DNA of 11,432 bases from Desulfovibrionaceae bacterium (lineage in GTDB: Bacteria > Desulfobacterota > Desulfovibrionia > Desulfovibrionales > Desulfovibrionaceae), in NCBI GenBank assembly GCA_900770205.1, contig CAAGJV010000150.1, positions 1 to 11,432 of the forward strand, written 5' to 3'. The notes below the pieces were generated by a model. The model saw nothing but the letters and a program-made list of their open reading frames with translations, searched no databases and was not told the origin of the DNA. A program made the translations under genes and the position numbers. Shown one piece after another: positions 5,565-11,432 of the stretch; within the stretch, counting starts at the first letter, position 1; every line of letters starts with the position of its first letter.

Positions 5565-6554
5565 ATGAAAGAGCTTCTCACAGAAATCCCCCTCTCATCC
5601 ATCCCCGGCATAAGCATAGGCCATGCCCACAGCGAAGAAGCCATGACGGGCTGCACAGTTATCCTTGCCGACAGCGACATGGCAGCTGCCATCGATGTAA
5701 GAGGCGGAGGCCCGGCCTCGCGGGAAACAGAACTGCTTTCCCCCCTTGCCTCCTGCGAGCGTATCCATGCCGTACTTCTCAGCGGCGGCAGCGCCTTCGG
5801 CCTCCGCGCGGCGGAAGGCGTCATGCAGTATCTTGAAGAAAACGGGCGAGGCTTCGATACCGGCTTTGCCAGAGTTCCGCTGGTATGCGCCTCCTGCCTG
5901 TATGATCTGCAGATAGGCTCATCCTCCGTTCGCCCAGACAGCGCCATGGCCTATCAGGCCTGCCTCGATGCCGTAAACCGTAGAGCGGAAAGCGGCAATA
6001 TAGGCGCGGGCATGGGCTGCACCGTTGGCAAATTGAACGGGGTACATACCATGATGAAATCCTCTCTTGGCTGCTATGCCGTGCGCATAGGAGAAATCAT
6101 GGTCGGGGCTGTTGTTGCCGTCAACGCTCTGGGAGATGTTTTCGATATCGACAGCGGAAAGAAGCTGGCCGGCATGCTCTCTCCAGAAAGAACATCGTTT
6201 GCCGACAGTGAAAAGGCGCTTGTTTCCTCCTGTTCAGGCAGGGCAGACAATCTTTTTACCGGCAACACCACCATCGGCGCCGTTATCACCAATGCGGCCT
6301 TCAGAAAAAGCCAGCTGAAAAAAATAGCTTCCATGGCCCATAACGGCCTTGCCCGTACCATTCGTCCGGTACACACCTCGGCCGATGGCGATTCTCTTTA
6401 TGCCATCTCCACAGGCAATGCCCGCGCCAATCAGGATGCCATCGGCACTCTTGCAGCCTATGTCACCGGCAGAGCTGTCAATGCTGCTGTTCGGGCCGCC
6501 AGGGGGTCATCTTCCTGCCCTGCCATGCGTGATCTGCCTTTTACAAACTGCTGA
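5565..6554 (+). CDS. P1/S58 family self-processing aminopeptidase/amidase (DmpA-like)
   Basis: This 329-residue protein belongs to the DmpA/S58 group of N-terminal-nucleophile hydrolases. It shows PGISIGHAH near the start, GCTVILAD, VRGGGPASRET (about 45-55), VLLSGGSAFGL (70-80), GNIGAGMGCTVGK (144-156) and GNTTIGAVITNA (233-244). Members cut themselves before a Ser or Thr that becomes the nucleophile. Here the expected cleavage is N234/T235, as in NylC-like members, rather than Gly-Ser as in DmpA. The products would be chains of about 234 and 95 residues. Family substrates include N-terminal amino acids of peptides, beta-peptides and amide oligomers; the substrate here cannot be read. An AAGGAA lies 6 nt before the ATG. 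No signal peptide is seen, so it is likely cytoplasmic. Confidence 0.88.
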   Translation: MKELLTEIPLSSIPGISIGHAHSEEAMTGCTVILADSDMAAAIDVRGGGPASRETELLSPLASCERIHAVLLSGGSAFGLRAAEGVMQYLEENGRGFDTGFARVPLVCASCLYDLQIGSSSVRPDSAMAYQACLDAVNRRAESGNIGAGMGCTVGKLNGVHTMMKSSLGCYAVRIGEIMVGAVVAVNALGDVFDIDSGKKLAGMLSPERTSFADSEKALVSSCSGRADNLFTGNTTIGAVITNAAFRKSQLKKIASMAHNGLARTIRPVHTSADGDSLYAISTGNARANQDAIGTLAAYVTGRAVNAAVRAARGSSSCPAMRDLPFTNC

Positions 6555-6574
6555 TATTTCCCTGCCGCAAGAAA

Positions 6575-6606
6575 GAAGGGCCCGATTCTTCCGAACCGGG
6601 CCCTTC
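6575..6606. terminator. Shared terminator between the S58 gene and dnaK
   Basis: GAAGGGCCCG and CGGGCCCTTC form a perfect 10-bp stem around a 12-nt loop that can itself pair TTC/GAA. It stands between two convergent genes and can end transcripts from both sides, although the T runs are short on each side. Confidence 0.75.
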
Positions 6607-6626
6607 CTTCATTCTATGAGAAGCTC

Positions 6627-8525
6627 TTACTTTACTTCCGTAAAGTCGGCATCAACAACATCGTCGTCCTTCTTGCCAGAACCCTGCGCCTGAGCGCCCT
6701 GCTGGGCTCCCTGCTGCTGTGCCTGGGCATTCTTATACAGCATTTCCGCCAGCTTGTGAGAAGCCTGCGAAAGTTCATCAGAAGCCTTCTTGATAGCATC
6801 AGTGTCGGTGCCTTCCATAGCCTTCTTCAAGGCTGCGGTCTTCGCTTCCACATCAGCCTTCACTGCGGCATCAACCTTGTCTCCCAGATCCTTGAGAGAT
6901 TTTTCGGTGGCATAGATAAGGTTATCAGCCTGGTTGCGGGCTTCGATAGTTTCCTGCTTCTTCTTGTCTTCCGCGGCATTGGCTTCTGCTTCACGCACAA
7001 GCTTGTTGATTTCCTCTTCGCTGAGGCCGGAAGAAGACTTGATCTGAATAGACTGTTCCTTGCCCGTACCGAGATCCTTGGCAGAAACATTCACGATACC
7101 GTTGGCATCGATATCGAACGTCACTTCGATCTGAGGCACGCCGCGGGGAGCCGCAGGAATACCGGTAAGCTGGAAATTGCCAAGCGTCATGTTATCCGCA
7201 GCCATGGGGCGTTCGCCCTGCAGCACATGGATGTCCACGGCAGGCTGATTATCGGCAGCGGTGGAGAAGGTCTGGCTCTTTCTTGTGGGAATGGTGGTGT
7301 TGCGGTCGATAAGCTTGGTGAACACGCCGCCCATGGTTTCAATACCAAGGGAAAGAGGCGTTACGTCGAGCAGCAGCACGTCCTTGACATCGCCGGTAAG
7401 AATGGCGCCCTGAATGGAAGCGCCCATAGCCACAACTTCATCGGGGTTCACGGAACGGTTGGGTTCCTTGCCGAAGAACTCGCCCACCTTCTGCTGAACA
7501 AGAGGCATACGGGTCATGCCGCCAACGAGAACGACTTCGTCGATCTGAGAGGCGGAAAGGCCGGCATCGGCAAGAGCCTTGCGGCAGGGCTCGATGGAGC
7601 GTTCCACCAGATCCATAACCATCTGCTCGAGCTTGGCCCGGCTCAGAGACATCATGAGATGCTTGGGGCCGGAGGCATCGGCCGTAATGAACGGCAGGTT
7701 GATCTGCGTTTCCAGAGAATTGGAAAGCTCCTTCTTGGCATTTTCCGCAGCTTCCTTCAGGCGCTGAAGCGCCATGCGATCCTGCGAAAGATCGATGCCG
7801 TACTGCCCTTTGAATTCATCCACCATGTAGCGGATAATGCGCTGGTCAAAGTCTTCACCGCCAAGGAAGGTATCGCCGTTGGTGGCACGAACTTCAACAA
7901 CATTATCGCCCACTTCAAGAATGGAAATATCGAAGGTGCCGCCGCCGAGGTCATACACGGCAATCTTTTCATTGGCCTTGCGGTCGAACCCATAGGCAAG
8001 AGAAGCTGCCGTAGGCTCGTTGATGATGCGCTTTACATCAAGCCCGGCGATCTTGCCGGCGTCTTTGGTGGCCTGGCGCTGTGCATCGTTGAAGTAGGCC
8101 GGCACGGTAATAACGGCTTCGGTAACAGGTTCTCCAAGATAGGCTTCCGCGTCTTTCTTGAGCTGGGCGAGAATAACGGCGGAAATTTCCTGGGGGCTGT
8201 AATCATGCCCATCAACACGCACAGCGGCATCGCCATTGGCAGAAGCAACAATGGCATACGGCGCATGCTGCAGCCAGTGCTGCACTTCAGCAGCATCGGA
8301 ACGGCGGCCCATCAGGCGCTTGACGGCAAAAATGGTACGGTCGGGGTTGGTGACAGCCTGGCGCTTGGCCGTTTCGCCTACCAGGCGTTCCTTATCGGTA
8401 AAAGCGACGATAGACGGTGTCGTCCGGCCGCCATTGGGGTTGGAGATGCATTTGGGCTCTTTGCCTTCCATCACATAAACACAGCTGTTTGTGGTGCCAA
8501 GGTCGATACCAATAATCTTGCCCAT
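6627..8525 (-). CDS. dnaK: Chaperone protein DnaK (Hsp70)
   Basis: The 632-residue protein is a full-length DnaK, close to the usual 630-640. The ATPase domain has GIDLGTTNS (6-14), VPAYFNDAQRQATKDAG (141-157), INEPTAASLAYG (168-179) and YDLGGGTFDIS (191-201). The linker and substrate domain begin at about 385 with VLLLDVTPLSLGIETMGG. The lid is helical and Lys/Glu-rich, and the C terminus ends in a Gln/Gly-rich linker and the DDDVVDADFTEVK tail. It binds exposed hydrophobic peptides in the cytoplasm with DnaJ and GrpE, neither of which is adjacent here. GGAGGA lies 8 nt upstream of the ATG. Its 207-nt upstream gap from aroD contains a terminator, a long palindrome and a possible heat-shock promoter, so it is probably transcribed alone. 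Confidence 0.98.
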   Translation of the reverse strand: MGKIIGIDLGTTNSCVYVMEGKEPKCISNPNGGRTTPSIVAFTDKERLVGETAKRQAVTNPDRTIFAVKRLMGRRSDAAEVQHWLQHAPYAIVASANGDAAVRVDGHDYSPQEISAVILAQLKKDAEAYLGEPVTEAVITVPAYFNDAQRQATKDAGKIAGLDVKRIINEPTAASLAYGFDRKANEKIAVYDLGGGTFDISILEVGDNVVEVRATNGDTFLGGEDFDQRIIRYMVDEFKGQYGIDLSQDRMALQRLKEAAENAKKELSNSLETQINLPFITADASGPKHLMMSLSRAKLEQMVMDLVERSIEPCRKALADAGLSASQIDEVVLVGGMTRMPLVQQKVGEFFGKEPNRSVNPDEVVAMGASIQGAILTGDVKDVLLLDVTPLSLGIETMGGVFTKLIDRNTTIPTRKSQTFSTAADNQPAVDIHVLQGERPMAADNMTLGNFQLTGIPAAPRGVPQIEVTFDIDANGIVNVSAKDLGTGKEQSIQIKSSSGLSEEEINKLVREAEANAAEDKKKQETIEARNQADNLIYATEKSLKDLGDKVDAAVKADVEAKTAALKKAMEGTDTDAIKKASDELSQASHKLAEMLYKNAQAQQQGAQQGAQAQGSGKKDDDVVDADFTEVK

Positions 8526-8618
8526 ACTATATTTCCTCCTCGGATATTCACATATTTCGGGGAAAGCCTCAGAAGGGAGCTTTCTTACGCAATAGGTAAT
8601 TCCATTTTGCCTTCCGTC

Positions 8619-8659
8619 TAGGGGGAAAAGGAAATTTTTTTGAAAAATATCCTTTTTCC
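8619..8659 (-). promoter_or_regulatory. Long palindrome overlapping a possible heat-shock promoter of dnaK
   Basis: Positions 8624-8659 form a near-perfect inverted repeat: GGAAAA-GGA-ATTTTT paired with AAAAAT-TCC-TTTTCC, with one mismatch, one bulged T and a TTG centre. On the minus strand the same stretch holds TTTCAAA (8645-8639), 13 nt, CCCCCTA (8625-8619). This resembles the sigma32 pattern CTTGAAA-N13/14-CCCCAT at most positions. Transcription would start near 8612, about 87 nt before dnaK. No CIRCE element was found. The palindrome is certain; its role as operator or promoter is inference. Confidence 0.4.
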
Positions 8660-8678
8660 TCCGATATCCATTCAGATT

Positions 8679-8713
8679 AAAACAAAATCCCCTTCTGCAT
8701 CAGCAAGAAGGGG
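8679..8713 (-). terminator. Intrinsic terminator of aroD
   Basis: On the minus strand CCCCTTCT (8713-8706), a 9-nt loop and AGAAGGGG (8696-8689) are followed by ATTTTGTTTT. It lies about 20 nt after the aroD stop and separates aroD from dnaK. Confidence 0.82.
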
Positions 8714-8733
8714 AAGAAAAGCCTGCAGATATA

Positions 8734-9498
8734 TTACTCTGCTCCATCAAGTTCCCGGAGGATGGAACTAAGCCTGCGCACATCCATCTGGCCGGGGGCG
8801 CTGGCACTTCGGGCAGAGGCAAAGGTAGCGGCGCTCCCGAAAACATGCCCGCATACCCGGCTTATGGAGCCAAGGGCCCCCATGCTCATGCTGATGACAG
8901 GCTTGTTTACCCGGGAATACGCCTCTTCCGTGGCTGCAAGCAATGCAAGCACATCGGAGCGGCAGCGGGGCATAACAGCGATTTTAAGAACGTCTGCGCC
9001 AAGTTCATCCTGCATGAACAAAAGCCGGCGCACCATCTCATCCTTCGGGGGAGTCGCATGAAAATCATGATTGCTCGCCACCACAGGCACTCCGGAGGCA
9101 TGCGCGAAGGAAATGATATCCTTTGCCTTGCCGGAATGGAAAAAGGCTTCCACATCGATCATGTCTGCCATGCCGCTTTTGCAGACAGCGGCACAGAGCG
9201 AGGCATAGCCTTCGGCTGAAATCGGGCATTGCCCGCCTTCGTCCATAGTCCGGAACGTGGCAAGAAGCGGCTTTTTCAGAACGCGGCGGAGAGAGGAAAG
9301 CACTTTCAGTACAGCTGCTTCTTCCGGCTCGGAAGTTCCGAAGAACATATCGATTCGCCACTCTGCCATATCGGCAGGAAGCGCAGAAAGGGCAGAAGCT
9401 TCTTCAAGCAGCGCAGAAAGGGGCGAAGCTGTCAGCGGAACAATAATGAGAGGCCGCCTTGCTCCAAGTTCAAGGCCGCCGATCCGGACAATATCCAT
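8734..9498 (-). CDS. aroD: Type I 3-dehydroquinate dehydratase
   Basis: AroD converts 3-dehydroquinate to 3-dehydroshikimate by a Schiff-base mechanism, step three of the shikimate pathway, in the cytoplasm. The 254-residue protein has the type I marks: EWRID (46-50) with the substrate-binding Glu and Arg, the general base His144 in SNHDFH, the Schiff-base Lys172 in DVLKIAVM, the substrate Arg in SISR (211-214), and APGQ (234-237). The length fits the usual 250 or so. The ribosome site is modest (GGGA about 6 nt before the ATG). The gene lies 81 nt downstream of a small unknown gene on the same strand and ends at a good terminator. No other shikimate gene is in the window. Confidence 0.95.
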   Translation of the reverse strand: MDIVRIGGLELGARRPLIIVPLTASPLSALLEEASALSALPADMAEWRIDMFFGTSEPEEAAVLKVLSSLRRVLKKPLLATFRTMDEGGQCPISAEGYASLCAAVCKSGMADMIDVEAFFHSGKAKDIISFAHASGVPVVASNHDFHATPPKDEMVRRLLFMQDELGADVLKIAVMPRCRSDVLALLAATEEAYSRVNKPVISMSMGALGSISRVCGHVFGSAATFASARSASAPGQMDVRRLSSILRELDGAE

Positions 9499-9528
9499 AT
9501 CATTCCCGAAAAGAATCTGTGAGCCCCC

Positions 9529-9546
9529 CTGCCCTGCACCGGGCAG
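9529..9546. repeat. Hairpin between the small unknown gene and aroD
   Basis: CTGCCC, loop TGCACC, GGGCAG form a perfect 6-bp stem. On the minus strand it is followed by a run of G rather than T, so it is not a standard terminator. It may be an intercistronic structure if the small gene and aroD are cotranscribed. Confidence 0.35.
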
Positions 9547-9579
9547 AGATAACTCTAAAAACCGCGAGGCAGCCCGCTT

Positions 9580-9831
9580 CTAGCGGATCCACGGTTCGTT
9601 GTCGGCATCATCGAGGAATTTATAGGAACGAACGTAGATCTGATGATCGCCCTCTTCCATGACCTTGCACAAAAGTTCTACGGGAGAGCCGACCATTTCA
9701 GCCAGATCTGCCCCCGCTCCGCGGGGAAAGATAGGCCATTCCTGTTCATCATTATCAAGAAGTGCTACGCGGCAGGGGCCGCCTTCAAGGGGAGAAATCG
9801 TACCTCTGAGTGTGACCGAAGCGGAACTCAT
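9580..9831 (-). CDS. Small conserved-looking protein of unknown function (83 aa)
   Basis: The start is taken at the ATG at 9831 (MSSASVTLRGTISPLEGG...) because GAGGG lies about 9 nt upstream and because the frame further upstream looks non-coding and runs through the murI promoter region. The 83-residue protein is acidic and without Cys-motif, signal peptide or membrane helix. Alternating strand-like segments (ASVTLRGTIS, PCRVALLDND, EWPIFPRG, VELLCKVMEEG, HQIYVRSYKFLDD) suggest a small beta-barrel such as an OB-like fold; this is inference from pattern only. I do not recognise the family. It is divergent from murI and lies upstream of aroD on the same strand, which does not indicate a function. 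Confidence 0.7.
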   Translation of the reverse strand: MSSASVTLRGTISPLEGGPCRVALLDNDEQEWPIFPRGAGADLAEMVGSPVELLCKVMEEGDHQIYVRSYKFLDDADNEPWIR

Positions 9832-9876
9832 GCAAAAAGCCCTCAAAACATCATAAAACAAGAAACCCTGAAACCG

Positions 9877-9900
9877 TGCCGGACACTGCAATGACCGGCA
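9877..9900. promoter_or_regulatory. Inverted repeat in the divergent murI / small-gene gap
   Basis: TGCCGG (9877-9882) and CCGGCA (9895-9900) form a 6-bp stem around 12 nt. It would lie in the leader of the 83-residue gene, or serve as an operator for that gene. The rest of the 235-bp gap is AT-rich in patches; on the minus strand a TTGACA at about 9943-9938 has no good -10 partner. Confidence 0.3.
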
Positions 9901-10001
9901 TTCCTTATAGTTCTGTTTGTTCCAGTTCCCATCGCTTGTCAAGATAGTTATGCAAAAAACTTTTCCCACGCTTCTGCCGCGGCAAAGCCCGGGAAACAGC
10001 A

Positions 10002-10031
10002 TTGACCATTCCGCCATCTCCGCGTTAACAT
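10002..10031 (+). promoter_or_regulatory. Likely promoter of murI-truA
   Basis: TTGACC (10002-10007) and TAACAT (10026-10031) are separated by 18 nt. The -35 matches 5 of 6 and the -10 matches 4 of 6 consensus positions. The predicted start near 10038 gives a leader of about 30 nt to the murI ATG. Confidence 0.5.
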
Positions 10032-10066
10032 ATTCCTTTCCTTTTTATAACGTTCACGAAGGCTTT

Positions 10067-10954
10067 ATGATCACCACACAAGGCATTTCCTCCAACCTCA
10101 CTCCCCGAAGAGAACTCCCCATAGGTCTTTTCGATTCCGGCGTCGGCGGCATGACGGTTTTGCGTGCCATGAGGGAACAGCTGCCCAACGAATCCTTTCT
10201 CTACCTGGGAGATACCGCCCGCATGCCCTACGGGACAAAAGGTGTGGAAACCGTACAGCGATATTCTCTGGAGGCTGCCGCAAAGCTGGTGGAACGGGGG
10301 GTGAAGCTTCTCGTTATTGCCTGCAACACGGCTACGGCTGCCGCTCTCCCCGCTGTTCAGCAGGCATTTCCCGATATCGATGTCGTTGGCGTGGTGGAAC
10401 CAGGAGCCGAAGCTGCCTGTAAGGCAACAAAGAGCGGTTATATAGCCGTTATTGCCACAAGCGGCACCATTCGGGGCCGGGCTTACGAATACGCCATCCT
10501 TCGCCGCATGCCGGAAGCTCGCATCTGTGCGCATGCGTGCCCTCTTTTCGTTTCCATGGTGGAAGACGGTCTTCTGGAAGGCCCCCTTGCCGAAGCGCTC
10601 GCCGCCCGCTATCTCGACCAGATCTTCCGCGACCCGCGCGAACAGGGACTGGAAGTGCCAGATACGCTGGTTCTGGCCTGCACCCATTTCCCGCTGCTGC
10701 GCAAGGCCATCAGCCATGTGGTTGGCGAAGGGGTGACGCTGGTCGATTCCGCAGGCATCACCGCCCGCAAGGTACGCGGCATTCTCCAGGAAAAGCACCT
10801 TGCCCGCGGATCCGGCCCCAATGTGGGCATTCCCCTCTGCCCGGGATCCGTCCGCTTTCTCACCACAGACGATGCCCCCCGGTTCACCCGCATGGGAGAG
10901 CTTTTCCTTGGAATCCCCATAGCCCCCTGCACTGTAGAAGTAGTGGAACTGTAA
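10067..10954 (+). CDS. murI: Glutamate racemase
   Basis: MurI interconverts L- and D-glutamate, supplying D-Glu for peptidoglycan in the cytoplasm. The 295-residue protein carries the expected motifs: GLFDSGVGGMTVL (20-32) with the Asp-Ser pair, YLGDTARMPYG (46-56), the catalytic Cys86 in IACNTATAAAL, and the second catalytic Cys205 in VLACTHFPLL. The ATG at 10067 is preferred over an upstream in-frame start at 9917, since GAAGG precedes it by 4 nt, the promoter falls between the two, and the family starts close to the GLFDSG block. About 17 residues precede that block, slightly more than usual. Its stop overlaps the truA start (TAATG), so the two are translated together. Confidence 0.96.
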   Translation: MITTQGISSNLTPRRELPIGLFDSGVGGMTVLRAMREQLPNESFLYLGDTARMPYGTKGVETVQRYSLEAAAKLVERGVKLLVIACNTATAAALPAVQQAFPDIDVVGVVEPGAEAACKATKSGYIAVIATSGTIRGRAYEYAILRRMPEARICAHACPLFVSMVEDGLLEGPLAEALAARYLDQIFRDPREQGLEVPDTLVLACTHFPLLRKAISHVVGEGVTLVDSAGITARKVRGILQEKHLARGSGPNVGIPLCPGSVRFLTTDDAPRFTRMGELFLGIPIAPCTVEVVEL

Positions 10955-11432
10955 TGCCTCGCCTCAAACTTACCATTGCCTATGTAGGCACGCACTACCA
11001 TGGCTGGCAGATTCAGGCATGGAAAGACCGCGAAGACCCGCCTACCGTGCAGGCGGCTCTTGTCAAGGCCGTGTCCCATGTGGCCGGACGGTATACGCAT
11101 GTGCAGGGAGCGGGCCGTACCGATTCCGGCGTGCATGCCGATGCCCAGGTAGCCCATTGCGACATTCCTGAAGACCGCGCCCATGTGCGCTGGCCCCTGG
11201 CGCTGAACACGCTGCTCCCGCGTGATATCCGCGTGGTAGATGCATGCCTTGTGCCAGACAACTTCGATGCCTGCTTCAGCGTAAAGCAGAAAGCCTATAC
11301 CTATTCGCTGTGGCTCGATCATCTTTACGTTCCTCCCAAGCTCTACCCCTTCGTCTGGGGCTGCGGGCCGATCGATCTCGACAGCTTCGATGCCGCCATG
11401 GAAAAACTGACCGGCACCCACGACTTTGCCGC
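10954..11432 (+). CDS. truA: tRNA pseudouridine(38-40) synthase TruA (partial, C terminus missing)
   Basis: The ATG at 10954 shares its A with the murI stop codon (TAATG). The frame is open to the window end, giving 159 residues of an enzyme usually near 250-270. Visible motifs are LTIAYVGTHYHGWQIQ (6-21), the catalytic GAGRTDSGVHA (52-62) with Asp57 as nucleophile, LNTLLPRDIRV, and the YTYSLW strand. TruA converts uridines 38-40 of the tRNA anticodon arm to pseudouridine. There is no functional link to glutamate racemase beyond shared transcription. Confidence 0.96.
   Translation, partial: MPRLKLTIAYVGTHYHGWQIQAWKDREDPPTVQAALVKAVSHVAGRYTHVQGAGRTDSGVHADAQVAHCDIPEDRAHVRWPLALNTLLPRDIRVVDACLVPDNFDACFSVKQKAYTYSLWLDHLYVPPKLYPFVWGCGPIDLDSFDAAMEKLTGTHDFA

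Noticed and set aside
4297..5565. A 422-codon open frame antisense to the lipoprotein and yqaA genes
   Set aside because: It runs opposite two genes with clear family matches, has no ribosome site or motif, and crosses the lipoprotein terminator.
6756..8621. A 621-codon open frame antisense to dnaK
   Set aside because: Long antisense open frames opposite dnaK are a known by-product of its codon usage. The translation has no recognisable motif, and the sense strand encodes a complete DnaK.
8526..8733. CIRCE (HrcA) operator upstream of dnaK
   Set aside because: No TTAGCACTC-N9-GAGTGCTAA-like sequence is present in the gap.
9917..10066. A 50-residue N-terminal extension of MurI
   Set aside because: It would cross the likely promoter, has no ribosome site, and is absent from the usual MurI layout.

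Overview
The window looks like a chromosomal segment from a member of the Desulfovibrionaceae, most likely a host-associated lineage such as the Bilophila/Mailhella group. This placement is an inference. It rests on [FeFe]-hydrogenase maturation genes sitting next to a type III secretion (T3S) chaperone/cargo pair, a type I AroD, and moderately GC-rich housekeeping genes. No rRNA or tRNA gene, insertion sequence or CRISPR array was seen.

Left part (1-2266): hydG, the radical-SAM tyrosine lyase of H-cluster assembly, is on the minus strand and is followed closely by the start of an unidentified membrane or exported protein cut off by the window edge. Divergent from hydG is the small TM1266-type 'iron-only hydrogenase system regulator'. 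The 432-bp gap between them is full of structure. It holds a good sigma70-type promoter on the minus strand, a roughly 185-nt stem-rich leader or small RNA ending in a strong intrinsic terminator upstream of hydG, two more hairpins touching the hydG ribosome binding site, and a TTGACA-N12-TGTCAA inverted repeat in front of the regulator gene.

T3S cassette (about 2372-4259): a promoter drives a CesT-like class I chaperone gene and, 11 nt later, a 445-residue protein with the layout of a T3S effector but no family I recognise. This pair is the most promising candidate for undescribed biology in the window.

Middle part (4260-6610): an OmpA-type lipoprotein with a glycine-zipper segment, then a two-gene unit of a YqaA-type membrane protein and a P1/S58 (DmpA-like) self-processing peptidase. 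The peptidase gene ends at a hairpin shared with the convergent dnaK.

Right part (6627-11432): on the minus strand are dnaK (no grpE or dnaJ beside it), aroD (type I 3-dehydroquinate dehydratase) and an 83-residue conserved-looking small protein of unknown role. On the plus strand, divergent from that small gene, is murI (glutamate racemase), whose stop overlaps the start of truA (tRNA pseudouridine synthase), which is cut by the window end. Intrinsic terminators follow aroD, the lipoprotein gene, the regulator gene and the S58/dnaK pair.
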